This document shows positions 44,176 to 53,055 of a stretch of DNA of 64,000 bases, one piece after another. The notes below the pieces were generated by a model that was not told the origin of the DNA, did not search any database, and saw only the letters and a list, made by a program, of their open reading frames with translations. Within the stretch, counting starts at the first letter, position 1. The number at the start of each line of letters is the position of its first letter. The DNA comes from DYRB01 sp963802205 (GTDB taxonomy: Bacteria; Pseudomonadota; Gammaproteobacteria; Chromatiales; Chromatiaceae), in the NCBI GenBank assembly GCA_963802205.1, contig CAWDHW010000010.1:62001-126000 (forward strand), written 5' to 3'. Both the position numbers and the translations under genes were made by a program.

Positions 44176-44943
44176 CTAGGCTTGCGGGCTCTGCAAACCC
44201 TCGCGATTTGGCGGTCGCCGGAGGAACAGAAAATCCCCTTGCACGGCCAGACCATTCGAGGCATAGGTGGTATTGAAGATGCCAACGAGGACGAAGTCCC
44301 GCCCATGCAGGAAGTCGATGACCTCATGGGCCAGCCCTTGGCCCTCATAGAGTTCGATGAACGACGCTTCGACATAGACGGCATGGAACCGGTCGAGCAG
44401 CGACTCGCAGCCCCGGAGCGCCTCGACCTCGTAGCCCTGGACATCCACCTTCAACAGGGCCCGCTCAACCGAATCCGGGGCTTCGATCTCAGCGTCCAGA
44501 GTAGCCACGCGAACGGTCTCCCGCCCAACCTCGCGGGTGCCGGGGAAGATCTGCTCCTGAAGCGCGCTGATCGGGAGCAGGGAGGACGAGTCGTTGGCAG
44601 CGGATACGTGCATCCCGACGATAGCGGGTGCTGGACCCACCGCGCACTGGTGCAGGGTCACAGCGGAGTCCCCTTCAAACACGCGAGAAAAGACCGCGGC
44701 CGGCCCTGCCAGGGGCTCGAAGCTGTCGATCTGCGCACCGGGAATGCACCGGCGGGCGGCAAGGGCAAACTGCCCAACGTTCGCGCCGATATCGATCACT
44801 CGCCTTATGCCGTCCGCCCCGAGTCGCCTGAGGACTGCTTCATGCTCGATGCCAGCCCCGACACCTCGGAAGAGGGCGCGACGGTACCCCGCGTCTGGGA
44901 GAAGCCGAAGGGCCTTTGCAACAATTCTGCCGACGTCTTTCAT
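44176..44943 (-). CDS. FkbM-family methyltransferase
   Basis: A 255-residue SAM-dependent O-methyltransferase of the FkbM family, with IDIGANVGQFALAARR, and ALLKVDVQGYEVEALRGCE as the signature block. In polysaccharide loci these proteins methylate sugar hydroxyls. The start at MKDVGRIV (44943) is chosen because the upstream 16 codons lack family similarity; an ATG at 44991 is the alternative. Confidence 0.82.
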   Translation of the reverse strand: MKDVGRIVAKALRLLPDAGYRRALFRGVGAGIEHEAVLRRLGADGIRRVIDIGANVGQFALAARRCIPGAQIDSFEPLAGPAAVFSRVFEGDSAVTLHQCAVGPAPAIVGMHVSAANDSSSLLPISALQEQIFPGTREVGRETVRVATLDAEIEAPDSVERALLKVDVQGYEVEALRGCESLLDRFHAVYVEASFIELYEGQGLAHEVIDFLHGRDFVLVGIFNTTYASNGLAVQGDFLFLRRPPNREGLQSPQA

Positions 44944-45075
44944 TACTAAACAAACCTCTAACCTGCCGCCACTGTCCTGATCCCTCGACACCCTGAGCGC
45001 GCAGTACCGCCGGAACCATGGGCAGCCGTTCGCACATCCAGCCCTACCTGCCTACTGTGCTCGCAGCCCGCCAAG

Positions 45076-45846
45076 TCACCCAGTCTTGCGCAGCACCACC
45101 CAAGCAAAGCTCGTGATTGCCGGTATCGGGTGTCTGACAAGCCATTTCGCCAAAAGAACATGTGCTCGTTCGATCAATGGAAGCTTGCGGTAATATCCCG
45201 CGTGGCCAAAGAAGCCAATGTATTTCTCGACCTTATAGCCGAGCCTCTCCAACCTTGCGATTTGTTCCCGCCGTGGACCGCGGCACCAACTGTAATAGGC
45301 AGGAAATTTCGCCCGCTTACCCGAACGCTCCCGCCCGGCCTGAATCATATGAAGAATCGACTCCGCCAGACGTTCCGGCAGCAGGGTGTTGAGTACAAAG
45401 GGAGGGGCGAAGAGCGTAGGGAAAAAATGAACCGCGATACCCCCGGGCCTGAGGAGCCGAGCCACGTTGCGATGGAAGCGTTCCCCGCTCTGTACATGCT
45501 CTGCGAGCATTTTACTGAAGACCAGGTCAAAGCGACCTTCACCATCAACCACACTGCCGACGATATCCGCGCAGACCTTTCGGTAGACAGAAGGTGCCTT
45601 GTCCAATTCCTCCTGCGAAACATCCATAATGACGTAATCGAGCCCTCGTTCTGAAACAAACTCCTCTGAAAAGGTCGGATTGGCGCCACCACCCACTTCA
45701 CAGATGGTGCGATATCCCCTGGACTCTATCAGGTCACGCAGGAATTCGTCGTAATGCCGCCAAGCCTTCTCAGAATCCGCGTAAGCGACAACTGAACCGG
45801 GATCCATCACCGCCGACCACGGTTCCTCAGAAAGTACATTGTCCAT
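45076..45846 (-). CDS. Class I SAM-dependent methyltransferase
   Basis: A 256-residue methyltransferase with ICEVGGGANPTFSEEF as motif I, DVSQEELDKAP and HVQSGERFHRNVARLLRPGG. The C-terminal part is extended with a hydrophobic, possibly membrane-associated stretch (LLPERLAESILHM, then WLVRHPIPAITSFAWVVL). It lies between FkbM and a GT4 glycosyltransferase and probably modifies the polysaccharide or its lipid-linked intermediate. The substrate is unknown. Confidence 0.75.
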   Translation of the reverse strand: MDNVLSEEPWSAVMDPGSVVAYADSEKAWRHYDEFLRDLIESRGYRTICEVGGGANPTFSEEFVSERGLDYVIMDVSQEELDKAPSVYRKVCADIVGSVVDGEGRFDLVFSKMLAEHVQSGERFHRNVARLLRPGGIAVHFFPTLFAPPFVLNTLLPERLAESILHMIQAGRERSGKRAKFPAYYSWCRGPRREQIARLERLGYKVEKYIGFFGHAGYYRKLPLIERAHVLLAKWLVRHPIPAITSFAWVVLRKTG

Positions 45847-45901
45847 TTCTATAACCCATTAACTAAAACAATGGCCTCTAGCCCAATAGTGCTATGGCCA
45901 C

Positions 45902-47059
45902 TCAGATTGGTATCGAGCCCCGCTTCGCGGTGCCGGTCACTACCCCCGCAAGGACCTTCGCCGTTTCCTGTGCAACAAATGCGGGGTCGTGTATTGAAGT
46001 ATCGTAAAAGGGGACAGCTCCGGTCGCCTTGAGTTCCAGGATACGGCGAGCCACAAGGTCGTGATCCCCAGGTTCGACGATGGTCTCCGGGCAGCACCGT
46101 TCAAGTTCCGGAATTCCCCTGGGTACCAGGAGCGACGCGCCAACGAGAAGCGACTCTAACGAACCGCGTGGCATACTATCTACACGAGACAGATTCAAAT
46201 CAACGATCGCATCTGCCGCCAATGCAAGACAGGTCTCATGGTCTACGATTCCAAGATATTTCAACACGCCCTCTCGCTCTGCTGCATCATGGCGAGCCTC
46301 GCGATCACGATCTTTTCCGACAACGACAAGCGTGATGGATGTATCCATCAGGCGGGCTCGGCGGACCGCTTCGATCGCATCATCAATACCCTTTTCCAAC
46401 ACGATCCCACTGGAGCTGAACACATAGCTTCGAGCGCGAAGCCCGAAGCGCAATCGAGTTGATGCGCGCAACGCTGGGCTGGGCGAAACCACCGCCGCCG
46501 GAATCGGAACCAGGTGAACCTTTTGCGCGAGCATCGAGTCAACACCGAGGTGCTGAACCACATTCTCGGAGCAAGCGATCAAGGCGTGAAACGGGTACAG
46601 AACCGAGAACTTCCCGACGGGCAATCGTGGGTCACGTACATCTGCCACCCAACGGACGTCCGAATACCTTACGGACCAGCGAACTAACTGAGCGGCAATG
46701 CCGGGATGGTAGAGAAGCGATGCGTGAAACAACACAACGTCGATCGCTTCCCGTTTGATCAGCCGAGGCAATCCAAGCAGTTGAAAATTCTGAATCAGGT
46801 ACCTCCAATAGCTGCCAATCGTTTTACGTGAAGCGCCTGCACGGTAGGGATAGATGCGACGTACATCAATGTCCCCTGACCGTGACATCGAGCAAGGCGG
46901 CTGCCCGGGAAATGCCTCTGTCGCAATTACAACCCTTTTAACACCAACCGCCATCGATCAGCCCTTTGGCAAGAAGTTCAGTGTAAATACCTCCGCCCCC
47001 GGGGCTGGCGGCAACAGCGGCGTGACAATCAAAGCCCGCATCCCGTTGATCTCGGTCAT
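45902..47059 (-). CDS. GT4-family glycosyltransferase with disturbed N-terminus
   Basis: The C-terminal 350 residues are an intact GT4-type glycosyltransferase, with SSSGIVLEKGIDDAIEAVRR and the donor-binding PRGSLESLLVGASLL. The N-terminus is broken. A start at 47059 or 47041 reads MRALIVTPLLPPAPG, then the frame shifts in a G run near 46995-47000 to GGGIYTELLAKGLIDG (the family's normal glycine-rich acceptor loop), and shifts back near 46948-46952. The two indels compensate each other. A truncated start at 46954 would lack that loop and is unlikely to be functional. Confidence 0.72.
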
Positions 47060-47163
47060 CGCCTAATCGTGGCCCCGTCAGTCAGCGATCCGAGCAGACC
47101 CGCCGGGGTGTTGGCCCTGCAGGACGCTCGACGGTAAAATAGGGCATGTCTGCGCGCAGTTGC

Positions 47164-47754
47164 TTAACCGGGATCGCACGGGGGGATGCATACAGATGAT
47201 AGGAATCCAAGGTTGCCCCCGACGATCGAACCAGCGCCAATCACAATGTGGTTGCCGACGGTGGTCCCAGGGAGGAGTCTGCATCCGGCGCCCACGTAGA
47301 CCCGGCTTCCGATCTTCACGGGTTTAAATTCGTTTAGTGCCACCAAGCCCTTTTGGTGTGTGAATACCATGGTTTGTATCCCTGCGATCAGGCTGTCGTC
47401 GCTGATCTCCACGAGATCCTGCACGTCAAAGTAGTGTCTCATCGTAATGGCAGCGCGCGCTCCAACAACAACTGTCCCTGCGGTTTCACGGTTCAGCGAA
47501 AGATAGTATGGGCTACAACTAAACAGATTAAACCTTCCGATCGTCGCCCCCGGATCGAGCCGTAACCGTTGAATCCCTTTGAAGACATTGCCATGGCCGA
47601 TCCGGCTATTGTCACCGAGATCGAGATGTCTTACCCCCAGCAGCGATACACCAATCCTTACACCCCTACCAATAGTATGACCCCGTCGCCGAAGAAGGAA
47701 GCACTTCAAGGGCGACGGCATAAGCGCGAATATAAATTCAAACAACATTGTCAC
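47164..47754 (-). CDS. Left-handed beta-helix acyltransferase (C-terminus probably frameshifted)
   Basis: A hexapeptide-repeat (LbH) acyltransferase of WcaF/NeuD type, 196 residues as read; the repeats run from RIGHGNVFKGI to VGNHIVIGAGSIVGGN. The end FLSSVCIPPCDPG is atypical. In the next frame the same DNA reads SYHLYASPRAIPVKQLRAD, the usual hexapeptide tail, on to a stop at 47082. Removing one base near 47203 would give 223 residues. It probably O-acetylates a sugar of the polysaccharide. Confidence 0.75.
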   Translation of the reverse strand: MTMLFEFIFALMPSPLKCFLLRRRGHTIGRGVRIGVSLLGVRHLDLGDNSRIGHGNVFKGIQRLRLDPGATIGRFNLFSCSPYYLSLNRETAGTVVVGARAAITMRHYFDVQDLVEISDDSLIAGIQTMVFTHQKGLVALNEFKPVKIGSRVYVGAGCRLLPGTTVGNHIVIGAGSIVGGNLGFLSSVCIPPCDPG

Positions 47755-47769
47755 TAAGCATCCCCCAAA

Positions 47770-49032
47770 TCATGAAACAGAGGCCGTCGGTTTCGCGAAA
47801 CGGACGGCGAAGAATCCGAACATAACGACCTCGACGAGCACCATTGCGGAGATAATTCCGCCAAGGCCGAACCAACTACTAAGGACCGTGCCGAATACGA
47901 GGAAAACGCCCAATCCCAGCATTGCTACGACTCCAATTCCCGCGATGTCTCTCCTTGCGCGCAGCGCCACCATGAGTATTCGAGACAAAACGGCCAGCCA
48001 GTACATCGACGCGAATCCCAGCAGAAGCCAGACTCCAATAGGCTCTGCTATGTCAACCCCGTAAATCAGAGCGACAACATCACGGCCAAAAATTATCACG
48101 CCGAGTGAAAATGTTCCGAATCCGAGCGTTGCGTAAAGGAACTCTCGCGCGATCGCCGCTCGCAGGCGCGGTTCACCACCCTTGGAGAATACTGCGGCAA
48201 GAGATTTCGGCAGCGTCCCTTCGAGAGAAAGCAGTACCAGATTCAGTGGACCAAATAGATTCCGAAGGATAGCAATGACGGAAACCTCTTTAGCTGATAA
48301 GAGTGCAGCGGTGAGAAAGTAAGCGCTTTGTCCAGTCGCCCACTGCGCGATGTTGTTCAGTAGGAGCGGCCGCTGCGCAGTGACTTGACAACGCAGAGAC
48401 GGCTTGGTGCCATTTCCATTCTTGTCGCGGTTCCGGATCAGGACATAAACAGGGAGTGAAGCACATGCCGACAACGTGAAGCCCAACAGCAGCCATTCGC
48501 CTTCCATGCCCGCCATGAGTGCCGCCCAAACTCCGGCAACGATCAAAAGGCTGCTGACTGCATCGAAAGCTAGAAGCGTCTTCCTGCGCTCCGTAATAAG
48601 GAAGACGCGCCGAATGTGTTCAGAGAGCATGGCAGCAGTGGATGCCAATGCGATGATACAAGCACCGGCGAAGGTACCGGGCATAGCGGGGACCAGTAGG
48701 AGAAGTACAGAGAATCCCAGCATGCCGAGCAGCGGGATCCATAATAAAACTTTATCGGTTAGAGCGTGACTTCTGGCAACGACAGAACCTTGGCTTTGGG
48801 TATCTGCGCCATACTCTGTCGCAAAGGGCATAGCGACCAAAGCCGCATGGATACGAATGGCAAGCAGGCAAAAGCTAAAACTGATGACATAATGACTCAA
48901 CGAACGGACGCCTGTCGTCGTCGCAACCATCCAGACATGGATAAAGTTAACCAAGCTCCACAGGGCTTGGTCTAATATACTCGCTGTGCGTGGATGTAGA
49001 AGCCTAGAAAGTAATGCGGATGGCAATTGCAA
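47770..49032 (-). CDS. Wzx-like polysaccharide flippase
   Basis: A 420-residue integral membrane protein with about twelve hydrophobic helices and little soluble sequence, resembling the MOP-superfamily flippases that move undecaprenyl-linked repeat units across the inner membrane. Its position between the glycosyltransferase and polymerase genes fits. The DNA is AT-richer than the flanking genes, as is common for wzx/wzy. The exact assignment rests on topology and context, as Wzx proteins share little sequence. Confidence 0.72.
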   Translation of the reverse strand: MQLPSALLSRLLHPRTASILDQALWSLVNFIHVWMVATTTGVRSLSHYVISFSFCLLAIRIHAALVAMPFATEYGADTQSQGSVVARSHALTDKVLLWIPLLGMLGFSVLLLLVPAMPGTFAGACIIALASTAAMLSEHIRRVFLITERRKTLLAFDAVSSLLIVAGVWAALMAGMEGEWLLLGFTLSACASLPVYVLIRNRDKNGNGTKPSLRCQVTAQRPLLLNNIAQWATGQSAYFLTAALLSAKEVSVIAILRNLFGPLNLVLLSLEGTLPKSLAAVFSKGGEPRLRAAIAREFLYATLGFGTFSLGVIIFGRDVVALIYGVDIAEPIGVWLLLGFASMYWLAVLSRILMVALRARRDIAGIGVVAMLGLGVFLVFGTVLSSWFGLGGIISAMVLVEVVMFGFFAVRFAKPTASVS

Positions 49033-49176
49033 CCCTACCGTTGGCGGGCGTTTCTGAGACGCAATTGTAAGTTGCAGTTAAATAACGGTGAAGGGAGTCT
49101 GGGCAGATCGATCGCTAGGTCCCGTTGAGACGGCGGCGTTATGTATAACATGTCAGAATAGACAAATGCGCAAGAG

Positions 49177-50517
49177 TCATTTTACTGAGGGTAAACGCCC
49201 GCAGGCCACTGAGAAATTTTTGTTATAGGAATTCCGGCTCACTCGAGGAACAGAACTACCAGCCAGGATAAAGCCAAGCGGAACGTAAAGAAATCGATCA
49301 TAGATACCATTCTGAACGAGGCCAAAGATGAAATAGGAAACTATAGAACCGGCACCGCCAATGAGAATTAGGTTTGACGGTGATATACCGCCTTTGGTGA
49401 TCAATTTAATGGCTGTGAACAACCCACCAGACAAAATTAAGAAGAAGGCGAAAAATCCAACAAGTCCTGCAGCGTTCAGTAGTTGAAAGTAGATATTGTG
49501 GGCTGCACGGAGATCAGCGTAACCGTTTCCGAAAATTGGCGCCGAATACCAGCTAGTGATCGCCTCAGCGATTGCATCCTTACGTTCTGCGTCGCTGTCT
49601 GAGACATCATCAATGCGACCGAACATCCGGTCTAATGAATATGCCGCAGATTGCAGTGGAGAGTCGGCTGGCAGGTAACTGCTCCACATATGAGAGGTAC
49701 TAACGAACAACACTATAATCGGCGCAGAGACCAAGACTGCAAAAACAATAGTGCGCCACCGCCTGGCTCCTATCATCATAATCGCCGAAAAAGAACCCAC
49801 TGAGGCTATAATAGCGGCACGGGACCCTGAAACTAAAACACCACCAATCAAAACGGTGACGGAAGCGAAATAGGCGAGTTTGAGCACCCTGGAAAGTCGA
49901 CCATGAAGCATGGGCGCGAAGACGAAGGAGAGCGCTAGGGCGCAATGTATGCCAAGATGATTAGGGTGCACCGTCAGAGCACTGTATCTATTTATGAATG
50001 TTCGATCAGAGTACCCTATTGCGGGCGGTGCAAGTCCGGTAATCTGGAGATAACTAACTAGTGCGTTAGTTAGCCCCCCCGCTACGAAAGCAAGGGCGCA
50101 AATCATCAATGCTCGCTCATCCCTGAACAAAACCAAGAATATAGTTAGTGGGAAGACGCCAATCGCAAGGAGTAGCTTCATGGCATCCCCCTGGTCTGCA
50201 GCATTGTCTGAAAAATATGCGGCTATGAGGGCATGGAAAACCAGAATCATAAGCCCGGCGCCCATCCACACGGGAATCCGCGGAACTGCTATCTTCAGAA
50301 GATAGTGGGCGGCTCCAAAGGCCGCAGAAAGCACGATGAACGCATCGACTACTGCGACATTCTCCTGTAGACGAATATCGTTAAAGCCAGCGGAGTATAT
50401 TGCAGCAACGAGGCAGACTTGTGCCGCCAAGAGTATTATCGGAGCGTTTGCGCTCATATTAAACGGAAGAATCTTACTATCAGTATTACAAAAAGGTAGT
50501 CGACTAGTCAGGGCCAA
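49177..50517 (-). CDS. Wzy-like O-antigen polymerase/ligase
   Basis: A 446-residue protein with about eleven membrane helices and the large periplasmic loop typical of Wzy/WaaL (roughly residues 265-330, with FGNGYADLRAAHNIYFQLLNA resembling the WaaL/Wzy_C motif). It would polymerise lipid-linked repeat units in the periplasm. The DNA is clearly AT-richer than the surrounding genes. The start may be at residue 21 (MSANAPI, 50457). Confidence 0.75.
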   Translation of the reverse strand: MALTSRLPFCNTDSKILPFNMSANAPIILLAAQVCLVAAIYSAGFNDIRLQENVAVVDAFIVLSAAFGAAHYLLKIAVPRIPVWMGAGLMILVFHALIAAYFSDNAADQGDAMKLLLAIGVFPLTIFLVLFRDERALMICALAFVAGGLTNALVSYLQITGLAPPAIGYSDRTFINRYSALTVHPNHLGIHCALALSFVFAPMLHGRLSRVLKLAYFASVTVLIGGVLVSGSRAAIIASVGSFSAIMMIGARRWRTIVFAVLVSAPIIVLFVSTSHMWSSYLPADSPLQSAAYSLDRMFGRIDDVSDSDAERKDAIAEAITSWYSAPIFGNGYADLRAAHNIYFQLLNAAGLVGFFAFFLILSGGLFTAIKLITKGGISPSNLILIGGAGSIVSYFIFGLVQNGIYDRFLYVPLGFILAGSSVPRVSRNSYNKNFSVACGRLPSVK

Positions 50518-50709
50518 ATGGCTTCAATCACCGATGAGATAGGCAGACGATCTACGGGTCGGTCGAATCCGTGATAGGAATAGACCGTTCATCAAATCGA
50601 CTCGTCTCAGTTATCAGGCTTCAACATGTGGTAGGCCGGAAGCGGGAAATGAGCATGTCTTAGGACATCGGCCGCAGCAAACGACCGCCGAGGGTTGCGC
50701 TCTGGGCCA
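50518..50709. other. Intergenic region between wzy and the sulfoquinovose synthase
   Basis: About 190 bp of AT-richer DNA. I see no repeat or gene. It could hold the promoter of the wzy-wzx part. Confidence 0.3.
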
Positions 50710-51963
50710 TCATTTTCGTTTTAATTCGCGAATCAGCATGGAGTCATGGGGCTCGGCAGTATCGGTGGCATGCGCGCGCTCCCGACGATCCGTGTTCCAG
50801 TAGGAGATGCAAGGGATCTTGGATCGGTCGCAGCGATGGGCGTATTTGCGGGCGATCTCGACCACTTCGTCCATCAGGCCGCCCTCCAGGGTGATGGGCC
50901 GCAGGCCGTGGCCGAGGAACTTGTCGTTGGCGACATAGAGGTCGTTTTCGTCGTCCTCTTTGCGGGGGTTAGAGACAAAGCTGATCTCGGCACCCGTCAT
51001 CTGCGACACCAGGGTCGCCAGGTCGCGGACGCGGTGGGTTTCTGTCATTTGGTTGAAGATCTGGACCTTGTCGCCCTTCTTCGGCGGGTTCTCGATGGCG
51101 ATCTGAATGCAGCGCACCGTGTCCTGGATGTGGATGAAGGCCCGGGTCTGGCCGCCGGTGCCATGCACGGTCAAGGGGACGTTGATCGCGGCCTGCATCA
51201 GGAAACGATTGAGGACGGTGCCGTAGTCACCGTCGTAATCAAAGCGGTTGATGAGGCGCTCGTCCTTCTTGGTTTCTTCGGTCTGGGTGCCCCAGACGAT
51301 ACCCTGGTGAAGGTCGGTGACACGGACGCCGTCGTTCTTGTTGTAGTAGGCGAAGAAGAGCTGGTCCTGGGTCTTCGTCATGTGGTAGACGCTGCCCGGA
51401 TTGGCGGGGTAGAGGACCTCTTGCTCGACGAGATTGCCGGCGTCGGTCTGGACGTGAACCTTGAGGTAGCCCTCGGGGATTTTCATGCCCGCAGTGCCGT
51501 AGCCATAGACACCCATGGTTCCCAAATGGACCACGTGGGTATCCAGACCCGACTCGACGATGGCGGCCAGGAGATTGTGGGTAGCGTTCAGGTTGTTGTC
51601 GACCGTATAGCGCTTGTGGAAGGCGCTCTTCATGGAATAGGGGGCCGCGCGCTGCTCGGCGAAATGGATCACGGCGTCTGGGCGGTACTCCAACAAGAGG
51701 TCGAGCAGGCGCACATAGTTCTTGCTGACATTGAAATTCAGGAACTCGATGTCACGACCGCTGATTTCCCGCCAGGCCTTGGTCCTGACCCCCATCGGCT
51801 TGATGGGGCTCAGGCTCTCCGCCTCCAATTCGTTGTCGATGTTGCGACGCGAAAGATTATCGACGATGACCACGTCGTGTCCAAGCGCGGACAGATGGAG
51901 TGAGGTAGGCCAGCCGCAGAAGCCGTCCCCGCCCAACACGATAATCTTCTTGGAGCCTGACAT
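50710..51963 (-). CDS. UDP-sulfoquinovose synthase-like epimerase/dehydratase
   Basis: A 417-residue SDR protein with the SQD1/SqdB signature: Rossmann GGDGFCGWPTSLHL (11-24), HLGTMGVYGYG (Thr149) and SVYHMTKTQ (Tyr193, Lys197), equivalent to Thr145/Tyr182/Lys186 of plant SQD1. SQD1 makes UDP-sulfoquinovose from UDP-glucose and sulfite. In this locus the product could be a sugar of the exopolysaccharide; elsewhere it feeds the sulfolipid SQDG. No SqdD/SqdX transferase was seen nearby. It is followed by a gap holding a MITE-like element. Confidence 0.82.
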   Translation of the reverse strand: MSGSKKIIVLGGDGFCGWPTSLHLSALGHDVVIVDNLSRRNIDNELEAESLSPIKPMGVRTKAWREISGRDIEFLNFNVSKNYVRLLDLLLEYRPDAVIHFAEQRAAPYSMKSAFHKRYTVDNNLNATHNLLAAIVESGLDTHVVHLGTMGVYGYGTAGMKIPEGYLKVHVQTDAGNLVEQEVLYPANPGSVYHMTKTQDQLFFAYYNKNDGVRVTDLHQGIVWGTQTEETKKDERLINRFDYDGDYGTVLNRFLMQAAINVPLTVHGTGGQTRAFIHIQDTVRCIQIAIENPPKKGDKVQIFNQMTETHRVRDLATLVSQMTGAEISFVSNPRKEDDENDLYVANDKFLGHGLRPITLEGGLMDEVVEIARKYAHRCDRSKIPCISYWNTDRRERAHATDTAEPHDSMLIRELKRK

Positions 51964-52383
51964 GTCTTAACCCTGGTAGGTCTGAATGACGCGCCGGCGC
52001 CCGTAGGGCACTGAAGGCGGTCGATTGAATATTGAAGGGGACCGTGCCGCATCATTTTTGCAGCGAGACGGCTAAGAATACCATACGACTGTCACGAAAA
52101 GCCATTGCCGAGCGACATTTTAATAGCCACTGGCGCATTCCTATGCTTGCGGTAGCCGACCCCAAAGATGGAGTAGAAGACGCCGCATCTGGAAAAGGGG
52201 TCGTGAGATCCGACCCCGGAGCACATGGAGAGGTATCGCTCGTCCCTTCTGACTGTAAGGACGCAATCCGAGGCACACCTCATCTTGGCTCTGCCTGCAA
52301 TAGGTGTCGGTCGGACTCTAGTCCAAAACCGCATCCCAGGTCGCATCGGGCGCCGCTTTCGGGGTAATACCCTAGGCCCAACA
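51964..52383. other. Intergenic region with a MITE-like element
   Basis: 420 bp between the sulfoquinovose synthase and Nudix genes. The right third is the MITE-like element at 52287-52401. The rest has no recognisable gene or motif. Confidence 0.4.
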
Positions 52384-52401
52384 TCAAACGTAGACAGCGC
52401 C
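52287..52401. repeat. MITE-like element (shorter, diverged copy)
   Basis: Left end GGCTCTGCCTGCAATAGGTG (52287) and right end ACATCAAACGTAGACAGC in inverted orientation. It is a diverged version of the elements at 40371-40515 and 63446-63586. Its right terminus overlaps the last codons and stop of the Nudix gene (52384). Confidence 0.55.
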
Positions 52402-52959
52402 TCCGCAAGTCCCATGGACTTGGCGCAGCCATTCGAGCAAGACGGCACGGCACTGCAAGCAGTCCAGCTTGCCCAACAAGTCCACTACTCCGCTTTCGTC
52501 GGCGCTTGCCGTCGCTCCCACATGGCTGTCTGGGATCGCACAGGCGTCATCGATCTCGGCCGCAAACCCCCACAACCCCTGATTGGAGAATGAGCTATTT
52601 ATGAGCCACTTCTGCGTGCTCAGCGCTTTCACACTTTGGATCGCACCCGCCGGTATGCCTAGCTCGCGCTGGAGCAGCATAGGTACGATGTCCGCCGGCT
52701 TCTTATCGACCGGGAGGCGGCCACCCGGGAAGTCCAGGGTGTGACGCAATACCCCCGGGCGAAAGGTTGGCCTGGCGCAGATCAGCTGGCCGTTCTGTAT
52801 CGGAAGAACGATCACGGAGTCCGCCTTTTCGACCCGCCAGTATTCGAGTTCCTTGCCCTTGTCACAGAGCCAATGCTCCCCAATCACCGTAACCCACTTG
52901 GACCCGATTCGTACGAATTCGTCTAACAGCTTCCAATCAGTCATTTGTCGCGTGTCCAA
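52384..52959 (-). CDS. Nudix-fold protein with degenerate Nudix box
   Basis: A 191-residue Nudix-like protein; MTDWKLL (residue 6) is the other possible start. The Nudix box GX5EX7REUXEEXGU appears as GGRLPVDKKPADIVPMLLQR followed by ELGI. The first Glu is Lys, the Arg-Glu pair is Met-Leu and one of the two late Glu is Arg, so only one catalytic acid remains. It is probably not a working pyrophosphatase. The final residues GAVYV and stop are encoded by the MITE terminus. Confidence 0.65.
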   Translation of the reverse strand: MDTRQMTDWKLLDEFVRIGSKWVTVIGEHWLCDKGKELEYWRVEKADSVIVLPIQNGQLICARPTFRPGVLRHTLDFPGGRLPVDKKPADIVPMLLQRELGIPAGAIQSVKALSTQKWLINSSFSNQGLWGFAAEIDDACAIPDSHVGATASADESGVVDLLGKLDCLQCRAVLLEWLRQVHGTCGGAVYV

Positions 52960-52970
52960 CAGAACGTGGC

Positions 52971-52991
52971 GATGTCTGTGCTAGGCGTTGG
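52971..52991. repeat. Solo MITE terminus
   Basis: GATGTCTGTGCTAGGCGTTGG resembles one end of the MITE family (GGCTnTGTCTGCGTTAGGTG), alone in the gap between the Nudix and glycosyl-phosphotransferase genes. It may be a degraded element. Confidence 0.45.
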
Positions 52992-53055
52992 ACCATCCAA
53001 GCGCGTATGGGAATTGTGATGGCGCAGTGCCTACGACACATCGTGAATGGTTCAG

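Noticed and set aside
50746..51903. 385-codon plus-strand frame opposite the sulfoquinovose synthase gene
   Set aside because: Composition reflects the reverse complement of a strongly conserved gene; no recognisable domains.
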